In this document: piece after piece, positions 16,415-24,943 of the stretch
Layout of the letters: every line of letters begins with the position of its first letter
Numbering within the stretch: position 1 is the stretch's first letter
Assembly (NCBI RefSeq): GCF_040225985.1
Contig: NZ_JBBPEU010000008.1
Coordinates: forward strand, 1-64,000
Direction of reading: 5' to 3'
Length of the DNA: 64,000 nt
Origin: Shimia sp040225985
GTDB taxonomy: Bacteria; Pseudomonadota; Alphaproteobacteria; Rhodobacterales; Rhodobacteraceae
Program-made: the position numbers and the translations under genes
Notes under the pieces: model-generated
What the model was told of the DNA's origin: nothing
Seen by the model: the letters and a program-made list of their open reading frames with translations, nothing else
Database searches by the model: none

Positions 16415-17184
16415 CGTTGGCGGACAGGCGACGCGTCCTGATCACGGCAGGGGCGTCGGGGATCGGGCGCGCGATGGGCGACGCCTTTGATATGGCGGGC
16501 TATGACGTCTGGGTCAGTGATCTGAACCCGGCGGCTCTCTCCTCTGTGCCGGTTCATTGGCGGCGCAGTCATGTGGACGTGGCCGATGAGGCGCAGATGG
16601 CGGCGATGTTTGCCGAGGTGGGGCGCGTCTGGGGCGGGTTGGATGTGCTTTGTGCCAATGCGGGCGTGGCCGGACCGACGGCGGCGGTCGAGGACATCAC
16701 CCTTGAGGACTGGCGGTCCTGCGTGGCGGTCAATCTGGAGGGCGCGTTTCTGGCAACGAAACACGCGGTGCCGATGATGAAGGCGGCGCGGTGCGGGTCG
16801 ATCATTGTCACCTCTTCCACGGCGGGGCAGCACGGGTATCCGTACCGGTCTCCTTATGCGGCGGCGAAATGGGCGGTGATCGGGCTGGCCAAGACGCTGG
16901 CGATGGAACTGGGCAATTTTGACATTCGGTGCAACGTGATTTGCCCGGGGTCGGTAGAGGGTGAGCGTATGGAAGGTGTTCTGGAGCGCGAGGCCGCGGC
17001 CAAAGGCATGACGCGCGATGCGGTCTATCAGGGCTATGCCAGCGGGACGTCGCTGGGTCGGTTCGTGCAGGCGCGCGAAATTGCGGATATGGCGGTGTTT
17101 CTAGGATCGGACGCATCAGCCGCCGTGTCCGGGCAGGTGATCGCTGTGGACGGGCATACCGTCAATCCCGACCCGAAGGTCTGA
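16411..17184 (+). CDS. Short-chain dehydrogenase/reductase of the carnitine operon
   Basis: A 257-residue classical SDR oxidoreductase. Motifs: the cofactor loop ITAGASGIGRAMG (T-G-x3-G-x-G variant with Ala), CANAGVAG (NNAG equivalent), catalytic Ser in VTSSTAG, and YAAAKWAVIGLAK for Tyr-x3-Lys, followed by a C-terminal G-x-V-I-A-V-D-G. A GTG start overlaps the last four bases of the carnitine dehydrogenase gene (GTGA), so translation is coupled. The substrate is unknown; an acetoacetate/3-hydroxybutyrate or D-carnitine step would fit the context, but nothing in the sequence decides. Confidence 0.85.
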   Translation: MTLADRRRVLITAGASGIGRAMGDAFDMAGYDVWVSDLNPAALSSVPVHWRRSHVDVADEAQMAAMFAEVGRVWGGLDVLCANAGVAGPTAAVEDITLEDWRSCVAVNLEGAFLATKHAVPMMKAARCGSIIVTSSTAGQHGYPYRSPYAAAKWAVIGLAKTLAMELGNFDIRCNVICPGSVEGERMEGVLEREAAAKGMTRDAVYQGYASGTSLGRFVQAREIADMAVFLGSDASAAVSGQVIAVDGHTVNPDPKV

Positions 17185-17186
17185 GA

Positions 17187-17268
17187 CCGGAAAGGGCGGG
17201 GGGGCTGCCCCTCTTGGCTCCGCAAGGGGCCAATTCACCCCGAGGTATTTTTTCCCAAGAAAAAAGTC
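17187..17268. repeat. Dispersed hairpin/GAGGTATTTTTT element, copy 2
   Basis: A GC-rich imperfect hairpin region (GGGGCTGCCCC and a longer pairing of GCCCC with GGGGC) is followed by TTCACCCCGAGGTATTTTTT and CCAAGAAAAAAG. It lies between convergent genes (SDR on plus, XRE regulator on minus), where it can end transcription from the left. It has the same layout as copies 1 and 3. Confidence 0.55.
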
Positions 17269-17281
17269 GCTTGGTCGGGTC

Positions 17282-18139
17282 TCAGATGCGGGTTTGCAGA
17301 TCCGCGATATGTTCGGGCAGTTTGCGGGCCGTGATCGTGGCGCTGCGGACAAGGTTGTCGAAATGGGCGGTGAAGCTCTGGATGCGTTCGACATCACGGA
17401 AGGCCAGGTAGTTGCGACCAATGTAAAGCACCGCAAGCAGCGGGCCGAACACGGTGATCGGGGCCGAGAACAGCTGGCGGGCATCGAACAGGTAGAGGCG
17501 CAGGCGCGGATAGAGTTGGGTGCAGAGGTCCGACATGTGGCGTAATTGGGCCTGCCGCAGAGGGAGGGGCAGGCCGGTGTAATAGCCGCTCCCTGTTGCG
17601 AAAGAGTAGAGTTCGTGCAGGGGAACGGCGATCTCGTAATCCGACTGGCTTGCCCGCATCCAGTTGAGCCGGTCCTCGGAGGCGCCGATCGCCTGTCGGG
17701 TGGTGCGCCCGAGATGGGGGGAGTATTCCCATTCGAGCACGTCGCGGGTTTTGAGCATGTCGGGCAGACCGGCAGGGACGTGGCGGATCTTGTAACCCGC
17801 GGCCTCGAGGTGCCATTCAAAGATCTGTTCATCGACAAGGGCGCGGGGAGCTTCGGTCAGGGTCAGCGAATTGGCAAGGATGTCGGCCGCGCTTTCCGGC
17901 CGGTCAGTGAGCGACAGCAACCAGTCCGCAGAGACGCCAAGCGCAGCGGCGCACTCCCCGACCACCTGTGCATTCGGCAGGCGTGCGCCTTTGTCTTTCA
18001 GAAGTTGCGAGATGGTCGACCGGTCGACCCCGATCTGGCGGGCAAGGGCGCTCTGGCTGACAGATTTATCGCGCATGGCGCTGTCGAGCCGTTGCCGGAA
18101 CCGCATTGCCCGCAGGCGCTTGTCGATATTATTGCTCAT
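17282..18139 (-). CDS. XRE-family transcriptional regulator
   Basis: A 285-residue DNA-binding protein. The Cro/C1-type helix-turn-helix is at residues 25-75 (SVSQSALARQIGVDRSTISQ, followed by the ALGVSADWLLSLTDRPESA tail typical of phage-repressor-like HTH_3 domains). The remaining about 200 residues form an unassigned domain with no cofactor motif that I recognise, possibly a PAS-like or heme-binding-like sensing module (IFEWHLEAAGYKIRHVPAGL). It is divergent from the DUF2061/desaturase pair with 107 bases between, so it may control that pair. Confidence 0.8.
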   Translation of the reverse strand: MSNNIDKRLRAMRFRQRLDSAMRDKSVSQSALARQIGVDRSTISQLLKDKGARLPNAQVVGECAAALGVSADWLLSLTDRPESAADILANSLTLTEAPRALVDEQIFEWHLEAAGYKIRHVPAGLPDMLKTRDVLEWEYSPHLGRTTRQAIGASEDRLNWMRASQSDYEIAVPLHELYSFATGSGYYTGLPLPLRQAQLRHMSDLCTQLYPRLRLYLFDARQLFSAPITVFGPLLAVLYIGRNYLAFRDVERIQSFTAHFDNLVRSATITARKLPEHIADLQTRI

Positions 18140-18246
18140 ATGTTCAATTTTATCACCAAACGGGGATTTTGTGAATTACATTCCGACTGCCGCGCGGACC
18201 GCATGTCAGGTAACGGTTTTGTGAAGTTAACAAAAACGGACATGGC

Positions 18247-18450
18247 ATGGACAGTCGGAAGAGATCTCTGACCAAGGCGGTTATCTGGAACCTGTTGGGT
18301 CTTATAACGATGAGCCTTGTGGGGTTTGTCGCCACGGGCTCGGGGGCGCTTGGCGGCAAGCTGGCCCTTGTGAACACCGCGTTGGGGTTTGCGCTTTACG
18401 TGATTTACGAACGGGTCTGGTCCGCTATTGGCTGGGGGCGTCATGTCTGA
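18247..18450 (+). CDS. DUF2061 family membrane protein
   Basis: A 67-residue membrane protein of the DUF2061 family: SRKRSLTKAVIWNLLG at the start, two hydrophobic helices, and the family-typical YVIYERVWSAIGWGR end. Function is unknown. Its stop overlaps the start of the fatty acid desaturase gene (ATG at 18443, TGA at 18448), so the two are coupled. Confidence 0.88.
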   Translation: MDSRKRSLTKAVIWNLLGLITMSLVGFVATGSGALGGKLALVNTALGFALYVIYERVWSAIGWGRHV

Positions 18451-19351
18451 TCCGCGCCGCAGCCGCCCAGCTATTGAGTGGCCGACCTTGGCTATGCTGG
18501 TTTTGTGTTATGGCACCTATGTCCTTGGTACGCTCTGGGCGGCGGCGTTTTTTCTGCCGCTCGGGATGGTGCTGACCACGCTTGCAATCGCGCTGCATTC
18601 TTCGTTGACGCACGAGGTTCTGCACGGGCATCCGTTCCGGAACCAGCGGCTCAATGATGCGCTGGTTTTTCCGGCCCTTGGCCTGGTCATCCCCTATTAC
18701 CGGTTTCGCGACACCCATCTGGCGCATCATCAGGATTCGATCCTGACCGACCCTTATGACGACCCCGAGACCAATTATCTGGATCCGGAGGTTTGGGCGG
18801 CACTGCCGGGCTGGCGCAAGGCGTTGCACAATTTCAACAATACCCTGCTTGGCCGGTTGCTGATCGGACCAGCGATGGGGCAGGTGGCCTTTATTGCTTG
18901 TGACTGGCAGGCCATTCAGTCCGGTGACCGCGCCGCCCTGCGCGGGTGGCTGTGGCATGTGCCGGCGGTCGCCGTGGTGCTGTGGTGGATGTTTGCGGTG
19001 ATGCAGATGCCGGTCTGGAGCTACCTGGTCAGCGCCTATGCCGCGCTGTCGATTCTGAAGATCAGGACATTTCTGGAACATCAGGCGCACGAGCGGGCCC
19101 GTGGGCGCACCGTGATCATTGAGGATAACGGGCCGCTGGCGTGGATTTTCCTGTTCAACAGCCTGCACGTGGTGCACCACATGCACCCCAAGGTGGCCTG
19201 GTACAACATGCCAAAGCTGTTCCGCCAGAACCGAGACCGGTATCTGAAGCAGAACGACGCCTATTATTACAGGTCTTACCGAGAGATTTTCGCCAAGTAT
19301 TTCTTGGCGGCAAAAGATCCCGTGCCGCATCCACTCTGGCCGTGGAAGTAG
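18443..19351 (+). CDS. Fatty acid desaturase family protein
   Basis: A 302-residue integral-membrane di-iron desaturase/hydroxylase. The histidine boxes are HEVLHGH (about residue 60), HLAHHQD (about residue 95) and HVVHHMH (about residue 240), separated by hydrophobic segments as usual. It should introduce a double bond or hydroxyl group in a lipid chain; which lipid is not decided by the sequence. The start ATG lies inside the DUF2061 gene (8-nt overlap). The frame could extend five codons upstream (18428), but MSDPRRSRP is the natural start. Confidence 0.88.
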   Translation: MSDPRRSRPAIEWPTLAMLVLCYGTYVLGTLWAAAFFLPLGMVLTTLAIALHSSLTHEVLHGHPFRNQRLNDALVFPALGLVIPYYRFRDTHLAHHQDSILTDPYDDPETNYLDPEVWAALPGWRKALHNFNNTLLGRLLIGPAMGQVAFIACDWQAIQSGDRAALRGWLWHVPAVAVVLWWMFAVMQMPVWSYLVSAYAALSILKIRTFLEHQAHERARGRTVIIEDNGPLAWIFLFNSLHVVHHMHPKVAWYNMPKLFRQNRDRYLKQNDAYYYRSYREIFAKYFLAAKDPVPHPLWPWK

Positions 19352-19371
19352 CCACGTGATCTAAGGGCGGC

Positions 19372-20277
19372 ATGGAACTTTGGGTTGCCGTCTCGATTGC
19401 CGCCGCGCTGTTTCAGACGGTGCGCTTCATGCTTCAGAAATACCTGTCGCAGGTGTCACTGTCGGCTGCGGGGGCCACCTTTGCCCGATTTCTTTATTCG
19501 GCCCCGGTGGCGCTGGCATTGCTGGCGCTTTATCCGGTTCAGGGCGGCGCACAATTGGGAGTGCGGGGCGCAGAGTTCTGGGCCTATGGCGCTACGGGCG
19601 GGTTGGCCCAGATCGTGGCGACCGTGTTGACCGTGATGCTGTTCAAGCGGCGCAATTTTGCCGTGGGGGTGACCTTTATCAAAGTCGAGGTTCTTTTGAC
19701 GGCCCTGATCGGTCTTGTTGTGCTTGGAGATACGGTTTCGGTCTTGGGACTTGGGGCAATTCTTGTCGGCGTCGCGGGAGTTCTGGTGTTGTCCGGTCCT
19801 GCTGCGGGCGCTGCGGCAGGCGGGTGGGCGCGCCTATTGAGCCCCTCGGCAGGGCTGGGGCTGGCTGCGGGGGCATTGTTCGGTGTTTCGGCGGTCTGTT
19901 ATCGCGGAGCGTCTTTGCAGGTGGCGGGCGAAGATCCTTTCCTGCGCGCGCTGGTCACTCTTGCGGCGGTGACCACCATGCAGACGCTGGCGATGGTGCT
20001 TTGGTTGCGTCTAAGAGAAGCGGGCGAGATCAGGCGCGTCGCCGCTGCCTGGCGCAGTGCCATGTGGATTGGTGTGACCAGCATGGCGGGGTCATTCTGT
20101 TGGTTCACGGGGTTCACCTTGCAGAACGCGGCCTATGTCAAAGCCGTGGGGCAGGTCGAGTTGATTTTTGCGGTGCTTGGTTCGGTCCTGTTTTTCAAGG
20201 AAAGCATTTCGGGCCGGGAATGGTTGGGGATGGGGCTGTTGAGCTGCAGCATCCTCGCGCTGGTTCTGGTGTCCTAG
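19372..20277 (+). CDS. DMT superfamily (EamA) transporter
   Basis: A 301-residue membrane protein with about ten transmembrane helices arranged as two EamA repeats (first about 1-140, second about 160-300). The second-repeat end is typical (QVELIFAVLGSVLFFKESIS, then GMGLLSCSILALVL). These proteins export amino acids, metabolites or drugs, or act as permeases; the substrate is unknown. It starts 20 bases after the desaturase gene, so it is probably in the same transcript. It ends at a dispersed hairpin element and converges on another EamA gene. Confidence 0.82.
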   Translation: MELWVAVSIAAALFQTVRFMLQKYLSQVSLSAAGATFARFLYSAPVALALLALYPVQGGAQLGVRGAEFWAYGATGGLAQIVATVLTVMLFKRRNFAVGVTFIKVEVLLTALIGLVVLGDTVSVLGLGAILVGVAGVLVLSGPAAGAAAGGWARLLSPSAGLGLAAGALFGVSAVCYRGASLQVAGEDPFLRALVTLAAVTTMQTLAMVLWLRLREAGEIRRVAAAWRSAMWIGVTSMAGSFCWFTGFTLQNAAYVKAVGQVELIFAVLGSVLFFKESISGREWLGMGLLSCSILALVLVS

Positions 20278-20350
20278 GGCGGGCAGGGGCGTTGCCCCTC
20301 TGGGCGCCGGGGCGCCCATTCACCCCAGAGTACTTTCCGAAGGTGAAGGC
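20278..20350. repeat. Dispersed hairpin/AGAGTACTTT element, copy 3
   Basis: Two GC hairpins (AGGGGCGTTGCCCCT and GGGCGCCGGGGCGCCC) followed by ATTCACCCCAGAGTACTTTCC and GAAGGTGAAGG. The 'CACCCC-(C/A)GAGTA(T/C)TTT' core is shared with copies 1 and 2. It lies between two convergent transporter genes, as expected for a bidirectional transcription end. Confidence 0.55.
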
Positions 20351-20359
20351 CGGGTGGGT

Positions 20360-21235
20360 TTATCTGTGGCGGGTTTCGCGCCACGCCAAAATCGCGGCGC
20401 TGGTCAGGATCAACACCGCCCCAAGAATGGAAACCGTGTCAGGCAGCACCTTGAAAATCAGCGCATCATAAAGCGTGGCAAAGGCAAGCGTGGTGTAGAA
20501 AAACGGCGACACGAAACTGGCATCGGCGAGGCGCATCGCGTTGATGAAACAGGTTTGGGCCGCAGCCATCAAGAGGCCCACCCCGGCGAGGGCCAGCCAT
20601 TGCTGCGGGGTTGGGGACAGCCAGACAAAAGCCGCCACCGTGGTCGAGATGGTCAGGCCGATGGCATTGTTGATCAACAGGATCTGGAACGGTCGTTCGC
20701 GTCCCGACAGAAGCTTGATAAAGATCATTTCGCCACCCATGGCCAGTGCTGCGCAAAGCGCCAGAAGTGCGCCGAACTGTAGCGCGCCCATGCCGGGGCG
20801 GGTCAGGATCATTGCCCCCAGAAAGGCCAGCGCCGCCGACCCGGCGCGCCAGGGCCCGATCCGTTCCCCGAGGAAGGGGATGGCAAGGATCATGGCAAAG
20901 ACCGGATTCAGAAAACTTATGGCGGTCGCGTCGGTCAGTGGGATGAAGCTGGCGGCGGCAAACATGAGTGTAACGCCCCCCCATCCAAAGGCAGAACGCC
21001 CCACATGGATGCCCAGATGCGGACGGGTAAAGCTTGGGCGCAGAAGCACCGCGGCGAGCGAGAACGCGAGAAAGGCGAAAAGGAAACGCCCCTGGCTGAT
21101 CTGTAACGGTGAAAGCGCGGGGCCGAGCGCGCCCGTGCCCAACGCTTTCGCCAGAAGCGTGGTGCCCGCCACGAAAGCCGAAGCCGCGACGGTCAGGAGG
21201 GCCGCCAGGGCCGGGCGTTGGGGCGCATCTGTCAT
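20360..21235 (-). CDS. DMT superfamily (EamA) transporter
   Basis: A 291-residue membrane protein with about ten hydrophobic helices and two EamA repeats. The first repeat ends with the family pattern TDATAISFLNPVFAMILAIPFLGERIG. It is only distantly similar to its convergent neighbour and is not a recent duplicate. RhaT/YdcZ-type function and substrate are unknown. It starts at ATG 21235 and shares the following 300 bases with the divergent argD. Confidence 0.82.
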   Translation of the reverse strand: MTDAPQRPALAALLTVAASAFVAGTTLLAKALGTGALGPALSPLQISQGRFLFAFLAFSLAAVLLRPSFTRPHLGIHVGRSAFGWGGVTLMFAAASFIPLTDATAISFLNPVFAMILAIPFLGERIGPWRAGSAALAFLGAMILTRPGMGALQFGALLALCAALAMGGEMIFIKLLSGRERPFQILLINNAIGLTISTTVAAFVWLSPTPQQWLALAGVGLLMAAAQTCFINAMRLADASFVSPFFYTTLAFATLYDALIFKVLPDTVSILGAVLILTSAAILAWRETRHR

Positions 21236-21531
21236 GGACCTGCTTTGACCGAGCGGTCAGGCCTTGGCAAGAAGAATTGCCGCATCTGCGGATTGGGGCT
21301 TCTCAAACCCCGTTCTTGTCGCTAGAGAGCGGCCATGGATAAGACCTTTGCACTGACCGGCCTTCGACGCCTGCGACGCACCCGACGCGGATAAATTCCG
21401 CGCTGCTTTGTTGCGCGAAAAGCGCATCCCCTTATCCGAAATTGCGTCACAGATACGCAACACTTTCCGACAATGTTGACTTGACCGCCCGCGTGGGGCA
21501 ACCACGGGGCTTCTGAATGAAGGACAGGACC

Positions 21532-22713
21532 ATGATCCCATCTGTTTTGCCAACCTATAACCGGGCGCCGCTGAGCTTTGTCAAAGGCGAGGGAAGCTGG
21601 ATGATCGAGGCGGATGGCCGACGTTTTCTTGATCTCGGGGCCGGGATCGCGGTCAATGTTCTGGGCCATGCCAACCCGGCGCTGGTGGCAGCGCTGACCG
21701 ATCAGGCCAACAAGATCTGGCATGTGTCGAACCTCTACCAGATCCCCGAACAGCAGGCGCTGGCGGACAAGCTGGTGGAGCACAGCTTTGCCGACACCGT
21801 GTTCTTTACCAATTCCGGCACCGAGGCCTGTGAACTGGCCGTCAAGATGGCGCGGAAATACTGGTACGAGAAAGGACATCCCGAAAAGGTCGAGATCATC
21901 GGCTTTGAAGGGGCGTTCCATGGCCGGTCTTCGGCGGGCATCGCGGCCGCAGGCAGCGAAAAGATGACCAAGGGGTTCGGGCCGTTGCTGCCGGGATTCA
22001 GGCACCTGACCTGGGGGGATATCGCCGCTGTGAATGACGCGATTGATGCCCGCACCGCAGCCGTCATCATTGAACCTGTGCAGGGCGAGGGCGGTATCCG
22101 TCCGATCGCGGACGAGGATCTGCGCGAGCTGGCCCACATCTGCAAGGAAAACGACGTCCTGTTGATCCTTGACGAGGTGCAGTGCGGCGTGGCGCGGACC
22201 GGTCGCCTGTTTGCCCATGAATGGGCGGGCATCACCCCCGACATCATGATGGTGGCCAAGGGTATTGGCGGCGGATTTCCATTGGGTGCGGTGCTAGCCA
22301 CAGAAGAGGCCGCCAGCGGCATGGTTGCGGGCACGCATGGGTCGACCTATGGCGGCAACCCGCTGGGCTGTGCCGTGGGCAACGCGGTGATGGACGTGGT
22401 GGCAACGCCCGCGTTTCTGGACGATGTAAACCGCAAGGCGGGTCTGTTCCGGCAGAAGCTTGAGGGGCTGGTTGCGGCCCATCCGCATGTGTTTGAAGAG
22501 GTGCGCGGCACCGGGCTCATGCTGGGGCTCAAGTGCTATACCCCCAATGTCGACGTGGTCAGGGCCGGGTATGATCAGGAAATCGCCACCGTGCCCGCCG
22601 CCGACAACGTGGTGCGCCTGTTGCCGCCGCTGACCATCACTGACGAAGAAATTTCCGAGGCGGTTGCGCGTCTCGACAAGGCTGCGGCGCAGGTCGCGGC
22701 GCAAAAGGACTAG
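21532..22713 (+). CDS. argD: Acetylornithine aminotransferase
   Basis: ArgD, 393 residues, transfers the amino group from glutamate to N-acetylglutamate semialdehyde in arginine synthesis and often also serves the diaminopimelate path. PLP class III motifs: FTNSGTEACELAVKMARKY, the ExxQGEGG loop IEPVQGEGGIRPI, the cofactor Asp in LLILDEVQCGVARTG and the Schiff-base Lys in MMVAKGIGGGFPLGA. The ATG at 21532 follows AGGACAGG; an ATG five codons earlier lacks a ribosome binding site. argF begins 4 bases after the stop, forming an arginine operon. Confidence 0.94.
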   Translation: MIPSVLPTYNRAPLSFVKGEGSWMIEADGRRFLDLGAGIAVNVLGHANPALVAALTDQANKIWHVSNLYQIPEQQALADKLVEHSFADTVFFTNSGTEACELAVKMARKYWYEKGHPEKVEIIGFEGAFHGRSSAGIAAAGSEKMTKGFGPLLPGFRHLTWGDIAAVNDAIDARTAAVIIEPVQGEGGIRPIADEDLRELAHICKENDVLLILDEVQCGVARTGRLFAHEWAGITPDIMMVAKGIGGGFPLGAVLATEEAASGMVAGTHGSTYGGNPLGCAVGNAVMDVVATPAFLDDVNRKAGLFRQKLEGLVAAHPHVFEEVRGTGLMLGLKCYTPNVDVVRAGYDQEIATVPAADNVVRLLPPLTITDEEISEAVARLDKAAAQVAAQKD

Positions 22714-22717
22714 GATC

Positions 22718-23644
22718 ATGAACCATTTTCTGGATATCCACAAAACGGATGCGGCCGAGCTGCGCGGCATTATCGAAAGTGCCAAGGCGATAAAGGGCGC
22801 GCGCAACGGCAAGCCCAAAGGCGCGCCGGACGAGGACCAGCCGCTCAAGGATCACATGGTCGCCCTGATCTTCGAAAAACCATCGACCCGGACCCGCGTG
22901 TCCTTTGACGTGGGCGTGCGTCAGATGGGCGGTGAAACCATGGTGCTGTCGGGCAAGGAAATGCAGTTGGGGCATGGTGAAACTATTGCCGACACGGCCC
23001 GCGTTCTGAGCCGATATGTCGACATGATCATGATCCGGACCTTTGAAGAACAGGTTCTGCTGGAACTGGCGGAATATGCGGATGTGCCTGTCATCAATGG
23101 TCTTACAGACCGCACCCACCCCTGCCAGATCATGGCCGATATCCTGACCTACGAAGAACATCGCGGCCCGATCAAGGGCAAAAAGGTCGTCTGGTCCGGC
23201 GATGGTAACAATGTCTGTGCGTCGTTCATTCACGCGGCGGGCCAGTTCGGGTTCGACCTGACCTTTACCGGCCCCGAAGTTCTGGATCCCGAGCAGGCTT
23301 TTGTCGACCTTGCCCGCGCTCAAGGGTCCAAGATCGAAATCACGCGCGATCCGATCGAGGCCGTGCAGGGCGCAGATCTTGTTGTGACGGACACCTGGGT
23401 GTCGATGCATGATGCACAATCCGCACGCGAGCGCCGCCACAACCAGCTGCGCCCCTATCAGGTGAACGAAGAGCTGATGCGCCATGCCAATCCAGATGCG
23501 CTGTTCATGCATTGCCTACCCGCGCACCGCAATGAAGAGGCCACAAACGGTGTCATGGACGGGCCAAACTCGGTGATCTTTGACGAGGCCGAGAACCGTC
23601 TGCACGCGCAAAAAGCCGTGATGCGCTGGTGCGTGGGAAAATAA
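22718..23644 (+). CDS. argF: Ornithine carbamoyltransferase
   Basis: ArgF, 308 residues, forms citrulline from ornithine and carbamoyl phosphate. The carbamoyl-phosphate loop FEKPSTRTRVSFD, the HPCQIMADILT helix, the ornithine site VTDTWVSMHD and the HCLPAHRNEE motif are all present, and the length is typical. The start is 4 bases after the argD stop codon. A terminator follows at 23671. Confidence 0.97.
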   Translation: MNHFLDIHKTDAAELRGIIESAKAIKGARNGKPKGAPDEDQPLKDHMVALIFEKPSTRTRVSFDVGVRQMGGETMVLSGKEMQLGHGETIADTARVLSRYVDMIMIRTFEEQVLLELAEYADVPVINGLTDRTHPCQIMADILTYEEHRGPIKGKKVVWSGDGNNVCASFIHAAGQFGFDLTFTGPEVLDPEQAFVDLARAQGSKIEITRDPIEAVQGADLVVTDTWVSMHDAQSARERRHNQLRPYQVNEELMRHANPDALFMHCLPAHRNEEATNGVMDGPNSVIFDEAENRLHAQKAVMRWCVGK

Positions 23645-23670
23645 CGGTTTGAGCCAACTCCAAGCAAAAC

Positions 23671-23700
23671 GCCCCGTCCTCTGGCGGGGCTTTTTGTTTT
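23671..23700 (+). terminator. Rho-independent terminator of argDF
   Basis: GCCCCG/CGGGGC 6-bp stem with an eight-base loop (TCCTCTGG), followed by TTTTTGTTTT, 27 bases after the argF stop. Confidence 0.88.
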
Positions 23701-23834
23701 GCCGGGACAGTGACTTTCGGCTTGGCCCTCTCTGCGGATGCGCTAGGCTTGTGTGTGCGGCGGGCATCATAATCCTGCCGCAAAGAACCGCTATGGCTGG
23801 GCAGGCCTGAAAACCTGCCGGAAAGGAGCTTTGG

Positions 23835-24857
23835 ATGTCTTCGGCGCCGAAAGATTCGCGACCTCATGTTGTGATCGCAGGGGCGGGCAGCGTGGGCTGT
23901 TTCGTGGGTGGCTTGCTGGTGCGCGGGGCGCATCGCGTGACCTTGCTGATGCGTGCGCGCCTTGCGGATGAGATCCTGCGCCAGGGGCTGACCATCACCG
24001 ATTTTCAGGACCTCGATGAAGAACTGTCGCCTGATTTCTTCACCATCTCGACGACGTCAGAATGCCTGAAAACCGCCGACTACATTCTGGTCACGGTTAA
24101 AAGCGGGGCAACCGAAACCATCGCGCGGGAAATTCGCACCCATGCCCCGAAAGAGGCGGTTGTCATCAGCCTGCAAAACGGTGTGGGCAATGCCGAGGTG
24201 TTGCAAAAGATGTTGCCGGATCACGATGTGCGCGCCGGCATGGTGCCGTTCAATGTCATGTCCAAGGGGGGCGGGTGTTTTCATCGCGGGACAAGTGGCG
24301 ACATCCAGATCAGCCGCGGTCCCGGCCACGTCGCACGGTTTCTGAGCGTGCCGGATCTGGCCTTTTATGAGCGTCGGAACATGGCGCCGGTGCAATGGGG
24401 TAAGTTGCTGATCAATCTCAACAATGCGCTCAATGCCCTGTCGGGTCTGACCCTGCGCGAACAACTGACCAGCATGGGATGGCGGCGGATCATGTCGGAC
24501 CAACTGGCCGAGGCTGTCAGGGTGTTGGAAAAGGCGGGGATTGCTGCCGAAACCCCGATGTCGCGCCGTGTTCCGATCCGCTTTGTGCCCAAGATTCTGC
24601 GCCTGCCGTCGCCGCTGTTCAAGCGGGTCGCCCGCACGATGTTGACGATTGATCCCTATGCCCGCAGCTCGATGTGGGAGGATCTCGAGCGCGGACGCCT
24701 GACAGAGATTGAAGAATTGCAGGGGGTGATTGTAGCGCTGGCCAAGGAACACGGCCTGAAAGCCCCGATCAACGCGCGTGTGGCGGCCCTCATCCGCGAT
24801 GCGGAAAAGGCCGGGCGCGGGTCTCCCAAGCTGGTGCCCAAGGAAATCCGCGCCTGA
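23835..24857 (+). CDS. Ketopantoate reductase (ApbA/PanE) family oxidoreductase
   Basis: A 340-residue NADPH-dependent reductase of the ApbA/PanE family, whose model member reduces 2-dehydropantoate to pantoate for CoA synthesis. The Rossmann motif VVIAGAGSVGCFVGGLL is at residues 12-30, the conserved VKSGATETIAREI segment near residue 88, VISLQNGVGNAEVL (the N-G-x-G motif) near 110, and the catalytic Lys region WGKLLINLNNALNALSGLT near 190. It is 30-40 residues longer than typical PanE at the C-terminus. Whether it acts on ketopantoate or a relative is open. GGAG precedes the ATG. gnd follows on the same strand after 86 bases. Confidence 0.82.
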   Translation: MSSAPKDSRPHVVIAGAGSVGCFVGGLLVRGAHRVTLLMRARLADEILRQGLTITDFQDLDEELSPDFFTISTTSECLKTADYILVTVKSGATETIAREIRTHAPKEAVVISLQNGVGNAEVLQKMLPDHDVRAGMVPFNVMSKGGGCFHRGTSGDIQISRGPGHVARFLSVPDLAFYERRNMAPVQWGKLLINLNNALNALSGLTLREQLTSMGWRRIMSDQLAEAVRVLEKAGIAAETPMSRRVPIRFVPKILRLPSPLFKRVARTMLTIDPYARSSMWEDLERGRLTEIEELQGVIVALAKEHGLKAPINARVAALIRDAEKAGRGSPKLVPKEIRA

Positions 24858-24943
24858 GGTCCCCGCGATATCGCGTCGCGCCCCTTGCAGAGCGGGGTTT
24901 TCCGGCGCAGTGTTAGCGAAAACAATACGGCGGAATATTCTTG

